Source of the DNA: an uncultured Oscillibacter sp.
GTDB taxonomy: Bacteria > Bacillota > Clostridia > Oscillospirales > Oscillospiraceae
NCBI GenBank assembly: GCA_945868085.1
Contig: CAMBKF010000004.1
Coordinates: forward strand, 1 to 64,000
Length of the DNA: 64,000 nucleotides
Direction of reading: 5' to 3'
The notes beneath the pieces were generated by a model. The model did no database searches. It had not been told where the DNA came from and saw nothing but the letters and a program-made list of their open reading frames with translations. The position numbers and the translations under genes are program-made. This document shows, piece after piece, positions 53,223 through 61,787 of this stretch. The stretch's first letter is position 1. Every line of letters begins with the position of its first letter.

Positions 53223-53975
53223 ATGAAATACGGAAAAATTCTGACAGCGCTTATGCTGGCCCTGGCCATGTGCCTGGGACTGACCGCCTGCGGCGGCGGC
53301 AATAACGACGTCGACAACAACGACAACACCGATCCCATCCAGACGGCCCCGCCCGTCATCGAGGGCGCCGCCTATGACAGCGCCGCCGATGCCTCCGCCT
53401 ACGACGAGTATTACGGCCTTTGGGAGGGCGCAAGCGGCGCCGAATGCGACACCCTGGAGGTCAGCGCCACGGAAGGCGGCATGTACTTCACCTTCTACAA
53501 GGCCGGCGAGATCGCAGCCAGCGGCAGCGCCCAGGTCATTGAGGAATACGGCAAGCTGTACTTCTTCAACGAGCACGACGGCTGCGCCTATCTGGCCCAG
53601 GGCAGCGCCACCGAGCTGGCCATCGAGTCTCTGGGCACCTACGCCATCAGCAGCTCCGGCAGCAAGAGCGCAGACGAAGCCTTCGCCGACATCGCCGATG
53701 TGTGGTACCTGGACGGCGAGAAGGACGGCCTCAGCTGTATTGTCATCCTCTCTGACGGCCAGTGGGGCCTGGGTGAGCGCACCGAGGCCGGAGAGGACTT
53801 TACCACCGTGGACCGCGGCCAGCTGGAGCAGGACCCCAATGATGCGGACCAGTATTACGCCCACTCCAGCGACTTTGAGGGCGTCACCTACGACATGCGC
53901 ACCACCGCCGAGAAGGACACCTTCTGGTGGGGCGGCGAAAACGACACCTACCTGCGCCAGGCCAACAGCCAGTAA
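53223..53975 (+). CDS. hypothetical lipoprotein
   Basis: 250 residues. Lipoprotein signal (MKYGKILTALMLALAMCLGLTACGGG; lipidated C23), an Asp/Asn-rich linker, then an acidic domain with repeated Tyr, Gly and Trp (YYGLWEGASGAECDTLEVSATEGGMYFTFYKAGEI). I do not recognise the family. Codon use is like the host. It precedes another lipoprotein by 12 bp. Confidence 0.8.
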   Translation: MKYGKILTALMLALAMCLGLTACGGGNNDVDNNDNTDPIQTAPPVIEGAAYDSAADASAYDEYYGLWEGASGAECDTLEVSATEGGMYFTFYKAGEIAASGSAQVIEEYGKLYFFNEHDGCAYLAQGSATELAIESLGTYAISSSGSKSADEAFADIADVWYLDGEKDGLSCIVILSDGQWGLGERTEAGEDFTTVDRGQLEQDPNDADQYYAHSSDFEGVTYDMRTTAEKDTFWWGGENDTYLRQANSQ

Positions 53976-53987
53976 GCGAGGGGCGGC

Positions 53988-54431
53988 ATGAAAATGGGAA
54001 AACGCCTTATGGCGCTGCTGCTGGGGCTATTGGTGAGCCTGAGCGCCGCCGCCTGCGCCCGGCAGCCCCAGGAGGAGGTGCCCGGCGAGGACTGGCGCAC
54101 CCGGGGGACCGTCCAGGGCAGCGGCATCATTACCCGCAGCGGTGAGGACACCCCGGTGCTGGTATGTGTTCACCAGGACGGAGCCAGCTTTTACTATGAC
54201 ACCCGGGAGCAGACCTCCTACGGCGGCGTGGACTATCCCGACATCTTCCCGGGCAACGCGCAGGAATCGTTCCAATACATCGACTTTGCCGACCGGAACG
54301 GGGACGGCTGCAGCGATGTATCCATGCTTTTTGAGGGCGACATACTGATGGTATGGTACTGGGACAGCGCCCAAGGGACGTTTGTGTTCCAGCCGGAGGA
54401 ATCCCAGGTCCCGGAAAATCCGCAGCCATGA
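53988..54431 (+). CDS. hypothetical lipoprotein with a possible Ca2+-binding repeat
   Basis: 147 residues. Lipoprotein signal (LMALLLGLLVSLSAAACARQ; lipidated C23). The segment FADRNGDGCSDVSM resembles an FG-GAP/EF-hand-like DxNxDG calcium loop. GAGGGGCGGC precedes the ATG. It forms a pair with the previous lipoprotein and ends before a bidirectional terminator. Function unknown. Confidence 0.75.
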   Translation: MKMGKRLMALLLGLLVSLSAAACARQPQEEVPGEDWRTRGTVQGSGIITRSGEDTPVLVCVHQDGASFYYDTREQTSYGGVDYPDIFPGNAQESFQYIDFADRNGDGCSDVSMLFEGDILMVWYWDSAQGTFVFQPEESQVPENPQP

Positions 54432-54451
54432 CACCGCGGAGGAAAACAGAT

Positions 54452-54491
54452 AAAATACCCCTCTGCCTGCGCACAGGCAGAGGGGTATTTT
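54452..54491. terminator. bidirectional terminator
   Basis: Perfect 18-bp stem (AAAATACCCCTCTGCCTG and its complement) with a 4-nt loop, between the lipoprotein pair and the leftward catabolic locus. Confidence 0.92.
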
Positions 54492-54515
54492 GCTGTATAG
54501 TCCGGCCAGGGGCCG

Positions 54516-55631
54516 TTATAGAATCACCAGCTTATGGCCGCATTTTTTCTGCAGGACCTCGGCCACGTCCTGGCTGAGCGCATCCAGGGGCGCCCCGTTA
54601 AGGGAGTGGATCTCCAGCCGGCAGGCCCGCTTCCCTGTGCAGAGGCCGGTTATCAGGTCCATAAAGGCCTCCGCTATGCGCACCATGGGCACGGAAGCAG
54701 GCGCCTGAGCGGGCAGGATGGGCTGGAAATAGGCCAGGTCCGAGAGCTGCTGCTCCGTCAGGTAGTCGCTCCAGGTGATCTTGCCGCTTTGGCAAAGCGC
54801 CTTCAGCACCTGGGACATCCAGCCGCCGGGGAGAGAGGGAATGGTGCAGACCTCCAGGCGCAGCACCCGTTCCTCCGCGTCCTTGGTTTTCTGCAGATGG
54901 AACTGCCTGCTCAGCTCCTGCAGCTCCGGAGAGGGCTCGGCTCCCACATCCCGCACCAGGCGGCTGTAGAACGTCTGATAATACTGCGCGGCATCCCGCC
55001 AGGCGCTCCGCCGGATCAGGATCTCCAGGCGGATCCGGGCAATGTCCTCGTTATAAGGGTCAATCTCCTCGCAGGCGGACATGAACTGCAGGCAGTCGTC
55101 ATCCAGCGCGTTTTCATAGGTCAGCCGGATCAGCCGGTGGTAGACCACCAGCTTCCGGTTTTCCAGATAGTACCGGCGCTGGATGATATACTCCAGGAAA
55201 TTTTCACAGTTATGCAGGCTGCAATTTTCAAAGAAGTCGCCCCGGAACAGGGACAGCAGACGCTTCAGCTCCGCGATGGAGTCCATGGCCTCCAGCTGGG
55301 CCTGCTCGATCTCGGATATATCGCACAGGAAGCTGAAGCTGGGATTGACCCGGATGAGGTCCTTGGACACCAGCAGGAACGACTCGCCATCCGCCTGCAC
55401 GAGGGTCTTCTTGATCTGCCAGAGATTGAAGCGCAGGTTGTATTTGGCGGCGTCATCGCTGCTCTCGCTCCAAAGAAAGCTGATGATGTCGCTGCGGCGC
55501 ATCTGCCGGGTCTCCTTCATCAGGACCAGGGCGATGATGGCCGCCGCCTTGCCGCTGAGCTGGTCACTGACATCCAGGCCGTCCAGCAGGAAGCGGGGTC
55601 CACCCATAAATGTAATATACAACATACTCAT
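54516..55631 (-). CDS. BTAD/SARP-type transcriptional activator
   Basis: 371 residues. The N-terminal winged helix (ITFMGGPRFLLDGLDVSDQLSGKAAAIIALVLMKETRQMRRSDIISFLWSES) and the bacterial transcription activation domain (YHRLIRLTYENALDDDCLQFMSACEEIDPYNEDIARIRLEILIRRSAWRDAAQYYQTF) match the SARP family. The C-terminal 130 residues are unknown. Such activators are better known from Actinobacteria. Its start overlaps the amidohydrolase stop by 4 bp, so it belongs to the catabolic operon and likely controls it. Confidence 0.85.
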   Translation of the reverse strand: MSMLYITFMGGPRFLLDGLDVSDQLSGKAAAIIALVLMKETRQMRRSDIISFLWSESSDDAAKYNLRFNLWQIKKTLVQADGESFLLVSKDLIRVNPSFSFLCDISEIEQAQLEAMDSIAELKRLLSLFRGDFFENCSLHNCENFLEYIIQRRYYLENRKLVVYHRLIRLTYENALDDDCLQFMSACEEIDPYNEDIARIRLEILIRRSAWRDAAQYYQTFYSRLVRDVGAEPSPELQELSRQFHLQKTKDAEERVLRLEVCTIPSLPGGWMSQVLKALCQSGKITWSDYLTEQQLSDLAYFQPILPAQAPASVPMVRIAEAFMDLITGLCTGKRACRLEIHSLNGAPLDALSQDVAEVLQKKCGHKLVIL

Positions 55632-57172
55632 GCATTCCGGTCAAATACGACCCGTCCGTCTTTGATGGTCATATCCACTTGAACGTCCTTCAGCTGCCGG
55701 GGATCCATCTGCGTTATATCCCGGTCCAGGATCACAATGTCGGCGTCCTTCCCCTCCCGGAGGCTCCCCTTTTTCTTTTCCAGGAACAGGGCATAGGCTC
55801 CGTGGCTGGTGTACATCTCCAGCGCCTCCTGCAGCGTTACGCCGTTGGCGGCAACGGGATGATTGACCGCATAGTGGATGCCCTGGAAGGGATCGGGGCT
55901 GGTGATGGGCGGGTCCGAGCCGCCGCAGACGGTAATGCCGCTGTCGATGATCCGGCGGAAGCGGTTGGTGGTGCCGTAGTGGGTGCCCAGGCGCTGCTGG
56001 TACATGCCGCCGGGATAGCCCCACAGCCCCTCATAGGCGGGCTGCATGCACAAAATGACGCCCAGGCGGGCGGCCCGCTGCATCTGCGCGGGGGTGATGA
56101 GCTCCGCATGCTCGATGCGGTGGCGCATGGCGCCCACGTCATAATGATCCGCGGCGGCCTCCAGGGCCTGGAGCACCGCCTCGATGGCGGCGTCGCCGAT
56201 GGCGTCAAAGCCGATCTGCAGGTCGTGTCGGCAGCACTCCATGGTAAACTGCGTCAGCGCGTCCTGGGTCATGTAGATCCACCCCTTGCGGTGGGGGGCA
56301 TCGGCATATTCAAAGGACAGGGCCGCCGTCCGGCCGCCCATGGTGCCGTCGATATACAGGGCGCCGCCGATGCGCTTGAGGCCGTGCTGCAGGGCGCGCT
56401 TATACTCCGTGGTCTGATAAAACAGCTCTATAGTCAGAGGATAGCGGTCCTTATAGCGCACCAAAAATTCGCTGGTGCGCAGGGGGCTCTGCTCCGCCTG
56501 GGCGCCCCGGCACTCCATGGCGGCCACGGTGGTCAGGCCATAGGAAAAGGCCATGTCCACCACCCGGGAGGCAGCGGTATCGAAATCATCGTAGGAATAG
56601 GCGTCCAGCACGTTACTCTCCAGCCGGTTTTCCGCCTGGTTGGTAAAGACCCCCGTGGGGATGCCGCTGTCATCCGTATGGATGCCCGGCAGAGTGAAGG
56701 GGATCTTGTAGTACAGGATGCCCACGGTATTGAGGATGATGGTGTGATAGTCCAGGGAGAAGATCAGCACCGGCTTATCGGCACAGTAGCGGTCCAGGAC
56801 CTTGCGGTCCGGAAGGGTCTTTTCCTCCAGGCGGCTGCTGTCCAGCCGATAGGCGGTGATGACGCTGCGGTTGGCCGCCTCCCGCCGGAGAATCTGCCCG
56901 ATCTCGTCATAATTGCGCACATGGGACAGGTCCACATACCCGTACTCCAGGCCAATACGTACCACCTGAAAGTGGTTGTCAATAAACCCCGGCAACACCG
57001 TCCGGCCCTTGGCGTCAATGGTCTGCACGGTGCCGGAGATATACTCCGGGTCGCACTTCCCCACGCCCAGGCGGGCGATCTTGCCGCCCTGGGTCAAAAG
57101 CCAGTCGGCCCGCAGATCCCCGTCCATGCAGAGGATCTTTCCGTTTTTGATGAGAAGATCTCGTTGATCCAT
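55628..57172 (-). CDS. YtcJ-type amidohydrolase (copy 2), altered metal motif
   Basis: 514 residues of the amidohydrolase-3 group. N-terminal beta-sandwich (LLIKNGKILCMDGDLRADWLLTQGGKIARLG), then the TIM barrel (VLPGFIDNHFQVVRIG ... HRIEHAELITPAQMQRA ... CGGSDPPITSPDPFQGIHYAV). The expected HxH metal pair reads HFQ, with the second His replaced by Gln. I chose ATG 57172 (GGGAG 8 nt upstream). It may hydrolyse an N-acyl or formyl amide. It follows the beta-lactamase-like gene and precedes the SARP gene. Confidence 0.85.
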   Translation of the reverse strand: MDQRDLLIKNGKILCMDGDLRADWLLTQGGKIARLGVGKCDPEYISGTVQTIDAKGRTVLPGFIDNHFQVVRIGLEYGYVDLSHVRNYDEIGQILRREAANRSVITAYRLDSSRLEEKTLPDRKVLDRYCADKPVLIFSLDYHTIILNTVGILYYKIPFTLPGIHTDDSGIPTGVFTNQAENRLESNVLDAYSYDDFDTAASRVVDMAFSYGLTTVAAMECRGAQAEQSPLRTSEFLVRYKDRYPLTIELFYQTTEYKRALQHGLKRIGGALYIDGTMGGRTAALSFEYADAPHRKGWIYMTQDALTQFTMECCRHDLQIGFDAIGDAAIEAVLQALEAAADHYDVGAMRHRIEHAELITPAQMQRAARLGVILCMQPAYEGLWGYPGGMYQQRLGTHYGTTNRFRRIIDSGITVCGGSDPPITSPDPFQGIHYAVNHPVAANGVTLQEALEMYTSHGAYALFLEKKKGSLREGKDADIVILDRDITQMDPRQLKDVQVDMTIKDGRVVFDRNA

Positions 57173-57244
57173 TGCATTCGCTCCCATCTTGCAGTGTTCT
57201 TTATAGACCGAAGTATAGCAGACTCAGCCCGGAAAAGGAAGCCT

Positions 57245-58255
57245 TTATTCCGCCGAGGCGATGAAGGCGGCCATGGGCGCCAGGAAATCCGCATCCGTCA
57301 GCTCCGCCGCCAGGTCATAGCACAGAGAGCGGCCGTTGTCACTGTTGGTGATGACCACCAGGCCGTCCCCCGTCTGCTGGTCCCACAGGGCCAGGGACTT
57401 GAAGCCGTCATTATCGCCCCAGTGCCACCGGACGGAAGGCTGGTTCCGTACGAGGCCCACGCCCAGGCCCCAGGCGATGCTGTCATCCGCCGCATTCTGC
57501 GCAGCGGTCATCTGCCCATAGGTCTCCTCCGTCAGGCCGCCCCGGGTGCGGAGCAGGGCGGAGACAAACCGGGCGTAATCCGCCGCGTTGGAGTACAGGG
57601 ACCAGGCAGCATTGGGCTCCGGGGCGTTGCCGGTGAGGTCCACGCAGTCCCGCACGCGGCAGGGGCTGCCCTGGGCGTTAAAGCCCGGGGAAATGACGCG
57701 GCCCACCTCCGGCGTCCAGAGGACGGCGGAGCGGCGCATCTGAAAGGGCGTGAAAATATGGGCAGCGAACAGCTCCGGGAGGGACTGCCCCGTAATCTTT
57801 TCCGCCAAATGCTGCAGCAGGTAATAGCCCTGGCCGGAATAGCTGTAGGCCGTGCCCGGGGCGAAAAGCATGGGCATAGGGCGGCTGTGCCAGTCCGGCA
57901 GGCCGGAGCCGTGGCTGAGGATGTGGCGGGGGGTAATCTTCGTGAAATTCGGGTCATGGGACCAGGGCTCGCCCCCCAGGCGGCCGGGCACCGGCTCATC
58001 CAGGGCCAGCAGGCCCTCATCCGCCAATTGCAGGGCCAGCACGGCAAACAGGGGCTTTGTCAGGGACGCGCACTCAAAGAGGGTGTCCTCTGTCACCGGG
58101 GCGGCACCGGCCGTACCGCTGACGATGGAAAAGGTTATCTCGCCCCCCTGCAGCAGGGCCATGCTGCACCCGGGCACGCCCCGGCGGGCCATCCGGCGGG
58201 AAAGCTCCTCCGGGTCCCCGCAGAAGCACTTTGCTTTTTCCTTTATAATTTGCAT
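57245..58255 (-). CDS. class-C beta-lactamase-fold serine hydrolase
   Basis: 336 residues. SxxK is S64-L-T-K67 in FECASLTKPLF; the YxN motif is in LYSNAADYARF; the HxG-type motif is in RWHWGDNDGFKSL. No signal peptide is visible, so it is probably cytoplasmic and not a resistance beta-lactamase; members include esterases, D-aminopeptidases and D-stereospecific amidases. Gene spacing to the racemase is 10 bp. It may process the D-configured or amide substrate of the locus. Confidence 0.85.
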   Translation of the reverse strand: MQIIKEKAKCFCGDPEELSRRMARRGVPGCSMALLQGGEITFSIVSGTAGAAPVTEDTLFECASLTKPLFAVLALQLADEGLLALDEPVPGRLGGEPWSHDPNFTKITPRHILSHGSGLPDWHSRPMPMLFAPGTAYSYSGQGYYLLQHLAEKITGQSLPELFAAHIFTPFQMRRSAVLWTPEVGRVISPGFNAQGSPCRVRDCVDLTGNAPEPNAAWSLYSNAADYARFVSALLRTRGGLTEETYGQMTAAQNAADDSIAWGLGVGLVRNQPSVRWHWGDNDGFKSLALWDQQTGDGLVVITNSDNGRSLCYDLAAELTDADFLAPMAAFIASAE

Positions 58256-58265
58256 AGGATCCCCC

Positions 58266-58970
58266 TCACATTTTTTTCACAGGATAGCCCGCATAGGACA
58301 CGGCGGCTTCGGCCAGGATCTGCGTGGGGTCCGCCACGGGATAGGGCAGGTCGCACTGGGCGAACACAATGGGCAGCTCCGTGCAGCCCAGGACGAAGCG
58401 CTCTGCCCCCCGGGCCGTCATGTCATCCAGGGTGCGGCGCAGAGCCGGCACGTCGATGGCATCTATGCTCCCGGCCTTGACCCCATCATAAATGGCGGAC
58501 ATGACCCGGCGCTGGCCGGGGGCATCGGGCTTGATGACCCGGATGCCCCGACCGGTGAGGAGCTTTTCATAGATGCCGGTCTGAATGGTGCCGTCCGTCG
58601 CCAGAAGGCCCACGGCCCGGACGCCCTCCCGCTCCAGGCGGTCCGCCGTCAGGCGCAGCATGTGCAGCACCGGCAGGCGGGTCTGCAGGCAGAGGTCGTC
58701 GTAAAACCAGTGGGCCGTGTTGCAGGGCATGACCAGGACGTCGGCCCCGGCAGCCTCCAGGGCGTGGGCCGAACGAGCCAGCTGGGGCACCGGGTCCTCA
58801 CCGCCGCCGAGAATGGCCGCCGTGCGGTCGGGAATATCCGTGTTGCAGTCCACAATAACGTGGGGAAAGTCCTGGTCCCGGGCGGCGTCGGTGGCGCGGA
58901 TGATCTTTTCAAACAGGTCCGCCGTGGCCAGAGGGCCCATGCCGCCGATGATACCGATAATCTTTTTCAC
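58266..58970 (-). CDS. Asp/Glu racemase family protein
   Basis: 234 residues. Two catalytic-type Cys are present: VMPCNTAHW and LGCTELPIVF. The N-terminus IIGIIGGMGPLATADLFEKII is typical of aspartate/glutamate racemases. It would invert the alpha carbon of an acidic or related amino acid; broad-specificity members exist. It lies 14 bp downstream of the P1 peptidase gene. The context suggests that it handles a D- or L-amino acid released by the hydrolases. Confidence 0.9.
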   Translation of the reverse strand: MKKIIGIIGGMGPLATADLFEKIIRATDAARDQDFPHVIVDCNTDIPDRTAAILGGGEDPVPQLARSAHALEAAGADVLVMPCNTAHWFYDDLCLQTRLPVLHMLRLTADRLEREGVRAVGLLATDGTIQTGIYEKLLTGRGIRVIKPDAPGQRRVMSAIYDGVKAGSIDAIDVPALRRTLDDMTARGAERFVLGCTELPIVFAQCDLPYPVADPTQILAEAAVSYAGYPVKKM

Positions 58971-58984
58971 AGCCGGTCCCCTTC

Positions 58985-60031
58985 TTACTTTTCGGATTTT
59001 TTCTCGGGCATGTAGAGGTCGGCCAGGCTCTTATAGTGGCTGCCGGCCCGACCCGTGACGGCATTGGCATGGAGCATGGAGCTGATGATGGCCTCGTCCA
59101 CGCTCTCGATGGCGGCCCGGAATACCTCGTCAATATCCTCCTCGTACACCAGGCGGATGGATTCCAGCCGGTCGCTGCTGTAATGGGCCAGCTTGTTGCC
59201 GGTGGTGAAGGCCAGGGCAATTTCACCGCTGCCGTTGCCGGAGATGCCGCCGGTGCGGGCAATGCCGGACTGGGCGCGTTTTGCCACACGCTCCAGCTGC
59301 CGGGCAGACAGGGGCACATCCGTAGCGATGACGACGATGATGCTGCCCTTATCCTTTTGCTCGGCCTCCTGCCAGAACAGCCGCTCGCCCACGGGGTCTC
59401 CCGCGACCCGGAGGTCCCGGAGAGTGCCGAAATTGGTCATGACCAGGGCGCCGACGGTATAGGTCTCGCCATAGAGTCGGCACAGCCGGGAGGCAGAACC
59501 GATGCCGCCCTTGAGGGAATAGCACACCATGCCCGCGCCGGCACCCACATCGCCCTCGGCAAAGGTCTCCGCCGCCGCGTCCAGAGCCGCACGGGCGTGC
59601 TCCTTGGTGACGTGCAGGCCCCGGATGTCGCTGAGCCGGGCGTCATTGCACTCCATGACCAGGGAATTGACGGTGCCGGCGTCCAGCCCGATGTCGTCGT
59701 TCCGCTCCAGCATGTACTCTACCAAAGCCGTGGCGACCGTGCCCACGGACAGGGTATTGGTCAGCAGGATGGGAGTCTCCAGGGTACCCAGTTCCTGCAC
59801 CTGGACCAGGCCGATGCTCTTGCCGAAGCCGTTTATCACATGGGCACCGGCCAGGCACTTCTCGTGAAATACATCACCCGGATGGGGGATGATGGCAGTG
59901 ACGCCGGTGTGTACCTCGCCGTCGTGGAGCGTCACATGGCCCACACGCACCCCCGGCACATCCGTGATCAGGTTGCGGGGCCCATGCTCCATGTAACCAA
60001 ACTTCAGACCGTATTTGCTCTCTACGCCCAT
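58985..60031 (-). CDS. P1-family peptidase (DmpA/BapA-like aminopeptidase)
   Basis: 348 residues. P1 enzymes cleave N-terminal residues, including D-Ala and beta-amino acids, and activate by self-cleavage before a nucleophilic Ser. Here the site is GGISGNGSGEIALAFTTGN with S268; DVPGVRVGHVTLHDG is the N-terminal signature. It heads the second leftward unit after a terminator at about 60090-60143. It may remove a D- or beta-residue from the substrate. Confidence 0.9.
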   Translation of the reverse strand: MGVESKYGLKFGYMEHGPRNLITDVPGVRVGHVTLHDGEVHTGVTAIIPHPGDVFHEKCLAGAHVINGFGKSIGLVQVQELGTLETPILLTNTLSVGTVATALVEYMLERNDDIGLDAGTVNSLVMECNDARLSDIRGLHVTKEHARAALDAAAETFAEGDVGAGAGMVCYSLKGGIGSASRLCRLYGETYTVGALVMTNFGTLRDLRVAGDPVGERLFWQEAEQKDKGSIIVVIATDVPLSARQLERVAKRAQSGIARTGGISGNGSGEIALAFTTGNKLAHYSSDRLESIRLVYEEDIDEVFRAAIESVDEAIISSMLHANAVTGRAGSHYKSLADLYMPEKKSEK

Positions 60032-60087
60032 AATCGTATTCCTCCATGTTTGCCCGGGGCCACTGTGCTCCGGGCGATATTTGTGTG

Positions 60088-60143
60088 AAAAAAGGGCCGC
60101 CCGCTCAGGCTCGCGTAAGCGGACGCGCTGAAACGAGCGGCCT
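60088..60143 (-). terminator. terminator between the amidohydrolase and P1 peptidase genes
   Basis: Minus-strand stem GGCCGCTC ... GAGCGGGCGGCC followed by CTTTTTT, 22 bp after the upstream amidohydrolase stop. Confidence 0.75.
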
Positions 60144-60164
60144 ATATGTGTGATGTTTCGCGCT

Positions 60165-61787
60165 TCAGCGCTGATAGACGACCTGGCCGCCCACGATGGT
60201 CATGACGGGCAGGATGTCCTTGATCTCCATAGGATCCACGGTGAAGATGTCCCGGTCCAGCAGGACCATGTCCGCGTAGTAGCCGGGCTTCAGGCGGCCC
60301 TTGACGTCCTCCTGGAACTCCGCATAGGCACTCTCCATAGTGTAGGCATCGATAGCCGTTTCCACATCCACGCACTCGCCGGGATAGAATCCGCCGGCAG
60401 GCCGGCCCTGCTTATCCTTGCGGGTGACCGCCATGTAGATATTGGGGAAGGGATTGCAGTCCTCCACAGGGCAGTCGGTGCCATAGGACAGGTGGACACC
60501 CATGCGCAGAAGGGTGCCGAAGGCGTAGGAAGTAGAAGCCAACTCCTTGCCGCAGAGCTTTTCCACGATGTTCATATCGTAGTCCAGGAAAATGGGCTGG
60601 GCAAACACCAGAATATCGTCCCTGGCGATGCGCTCCAGCAGGGCGCGGTCGGTGATCTGGCAGTGGACAACGGCGTGACGGAGCTTATTCTTTCCGTCCA
60701 CAAAGGCCCGCTCGTAGCACGCCACGGTGCGGCGCACGGCCTCGTCGCCGATGCAGTGGGTGACCACCTGCAAATTGTGCTCCCTGGCCAGCTGGCAGTA
60801 GCGGTCCATATCCGCCTCGGTGATCCACTCCAGACCGTGGTTACCCGGATCATCCACATAGCCATGGGACATGAGTCCCGTGCGGGCGCCCAGGCTGCCG
60901 TCCTTGAACAGCTTCAGAGGACCCAGCGTGAGCCAGGAGCCCTTCTTATACTCGCCCACGGCGTACTCGCCCCGGGTCAGGTAGTCCTCGAAATCCGCCA
61001 GGCTGTTGAAGCAGACCTGGTGGCGATAGCGGACCTTGCCCTCGCCGCTATTATAGATCTCATGCAGCAGCCGGAAGGCGGCGGGAGTATCCAGGAAGGT
61101 AGTGCCCACGTCGTTGCTCTGGACGCTGGTAAGGCCGTGGGAGACCGCATAGTCCATGGCGTCCAGCATGAAGGCATGGCGCTCGTCCATGGTGAAGTCC
61201 GGGATCAGGCGCTTGGCGATGTTGCAGCCGTTGCCGGTAAAGATGCCGGTGGGGATGCCGTTTTCATCGGTGAGGCAGTCCTGGCCCTTGCACTCATGGA
61301 TCTCGCCGCTTTCCTGCAGCATCTCGATGAGCTTGGTATTGGTGGAGACGATATGGCCGCAGACACGCTCCAGGACGATGGGATATTCGGTGCTGATCTT
61401 ATCCAGGTCGTGCCGGTCGGGCAGGCGGTCGCTGTCCGTGAAATAGTCCTGGTTCCAGCCGATGGCGTGCAGGCCGTTTTTCACATGCCCGGGATGCCCG
61501 GCGGCGAACTTGCGGCAGACGTCGATCATCTCCTCAATGGATCTTACGTCGGCGATCTGGGCCTGGTTCAGCGTCTCGCTGAACTGGGCAAAGTGCAGGT
61601 GGGAGTCGTTGAGGCCGGGGATCATGGTGCGGCCGCCGCAGTCCACGCGGGTAGTGCCCGCGGGCGCGTCAGATAGCAGCTGCTCGCTGCTGCCCACCTG
61701 TCGGATGATGCCGTCCTCTACCAAAACAGCTTGCTCATAATGACCTTTTTCCACATAGACCTTGGCATTATAGTAGAGCTCAGCCAT
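60165..61787 (-). CDS. YtcJ-type amidohydrolase (copy 1)
   Basis: 540 residues of the amidohydrolase-3 group. The metal motif is intact: MIPGLNDSHLHFAQFSETL (HLH). Later motifs: HCIGDEAVRRT, HAVVHCQITD and YGTDCPVEDCNPFPNIYMAV. It probably hydrolyses an amide with one or two metal ions. AAGGAGGAAAACA precedes the start, which overlaps the end of the permease gene by 8 bp, so import and hydrolysis are translationally coupled. Confidence 0.9.
   Translation of the reverse strand: MAELYYNAKVYVEKGHYEQAVLVEDGIIRQVGSSEQLLSDAPAGTTRVDCGGRTMIPGLNDSHLHFAQFSETLNQAQIADVRSIEEMIDVCRKFAAGHPGHVKNGLHAIGWNQDYFTDSDRLPDRHDLDKISTEYPIVLERVCGHIVSTNTKLIEMLQESGEIHECKGQDCLTDENGIPTGIFTGNGCNIAKRLIPDFTMDERHAFMLDAMDYAVSHGLTSVQSNDVGTTFLDTPAAFRLLHEIYNSGEGKVRYRHQVCFNSLADFEDYLTRGEYAVGEYKKGSWLTLGPLKLFKDGSLGARTGLMSHGYVDDPGNHGLEWITEADMDRYCQLAREHNLQVVTHCIGDEAVRRTVACYERAFVDGKNKLRHAVVHCQITDRALLERIARDDILVFAQPIFLDYDMNIVEKLCGKELASTSYAFGTLLRMGVHLSYGTDCPVEDCNPFPNIYMAVTRKDKQGRPAGGFYPGECVDVETAIDAYTMESAYAEFQEDVKGRLKPGYYADMVLLDRDIFTVDPMEIKDILPVMTIVGGQVVYQR

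Noticed and set aside
57245..58255. Antibiotic-resistance beta-lactamase
   Set aside because: There is no signal peptide and the gene sits in a catabolic operon; a peptidase/esterase-type role is more likely.
55679..58480. 933-codon open frame on the plus strand
   Set aside because: It is antisense to the amidohydrolase and serine hydrolase genes, low in complexity and rich in His/Gly/Gln, as expected for the complement of GC-rich coding DNA.
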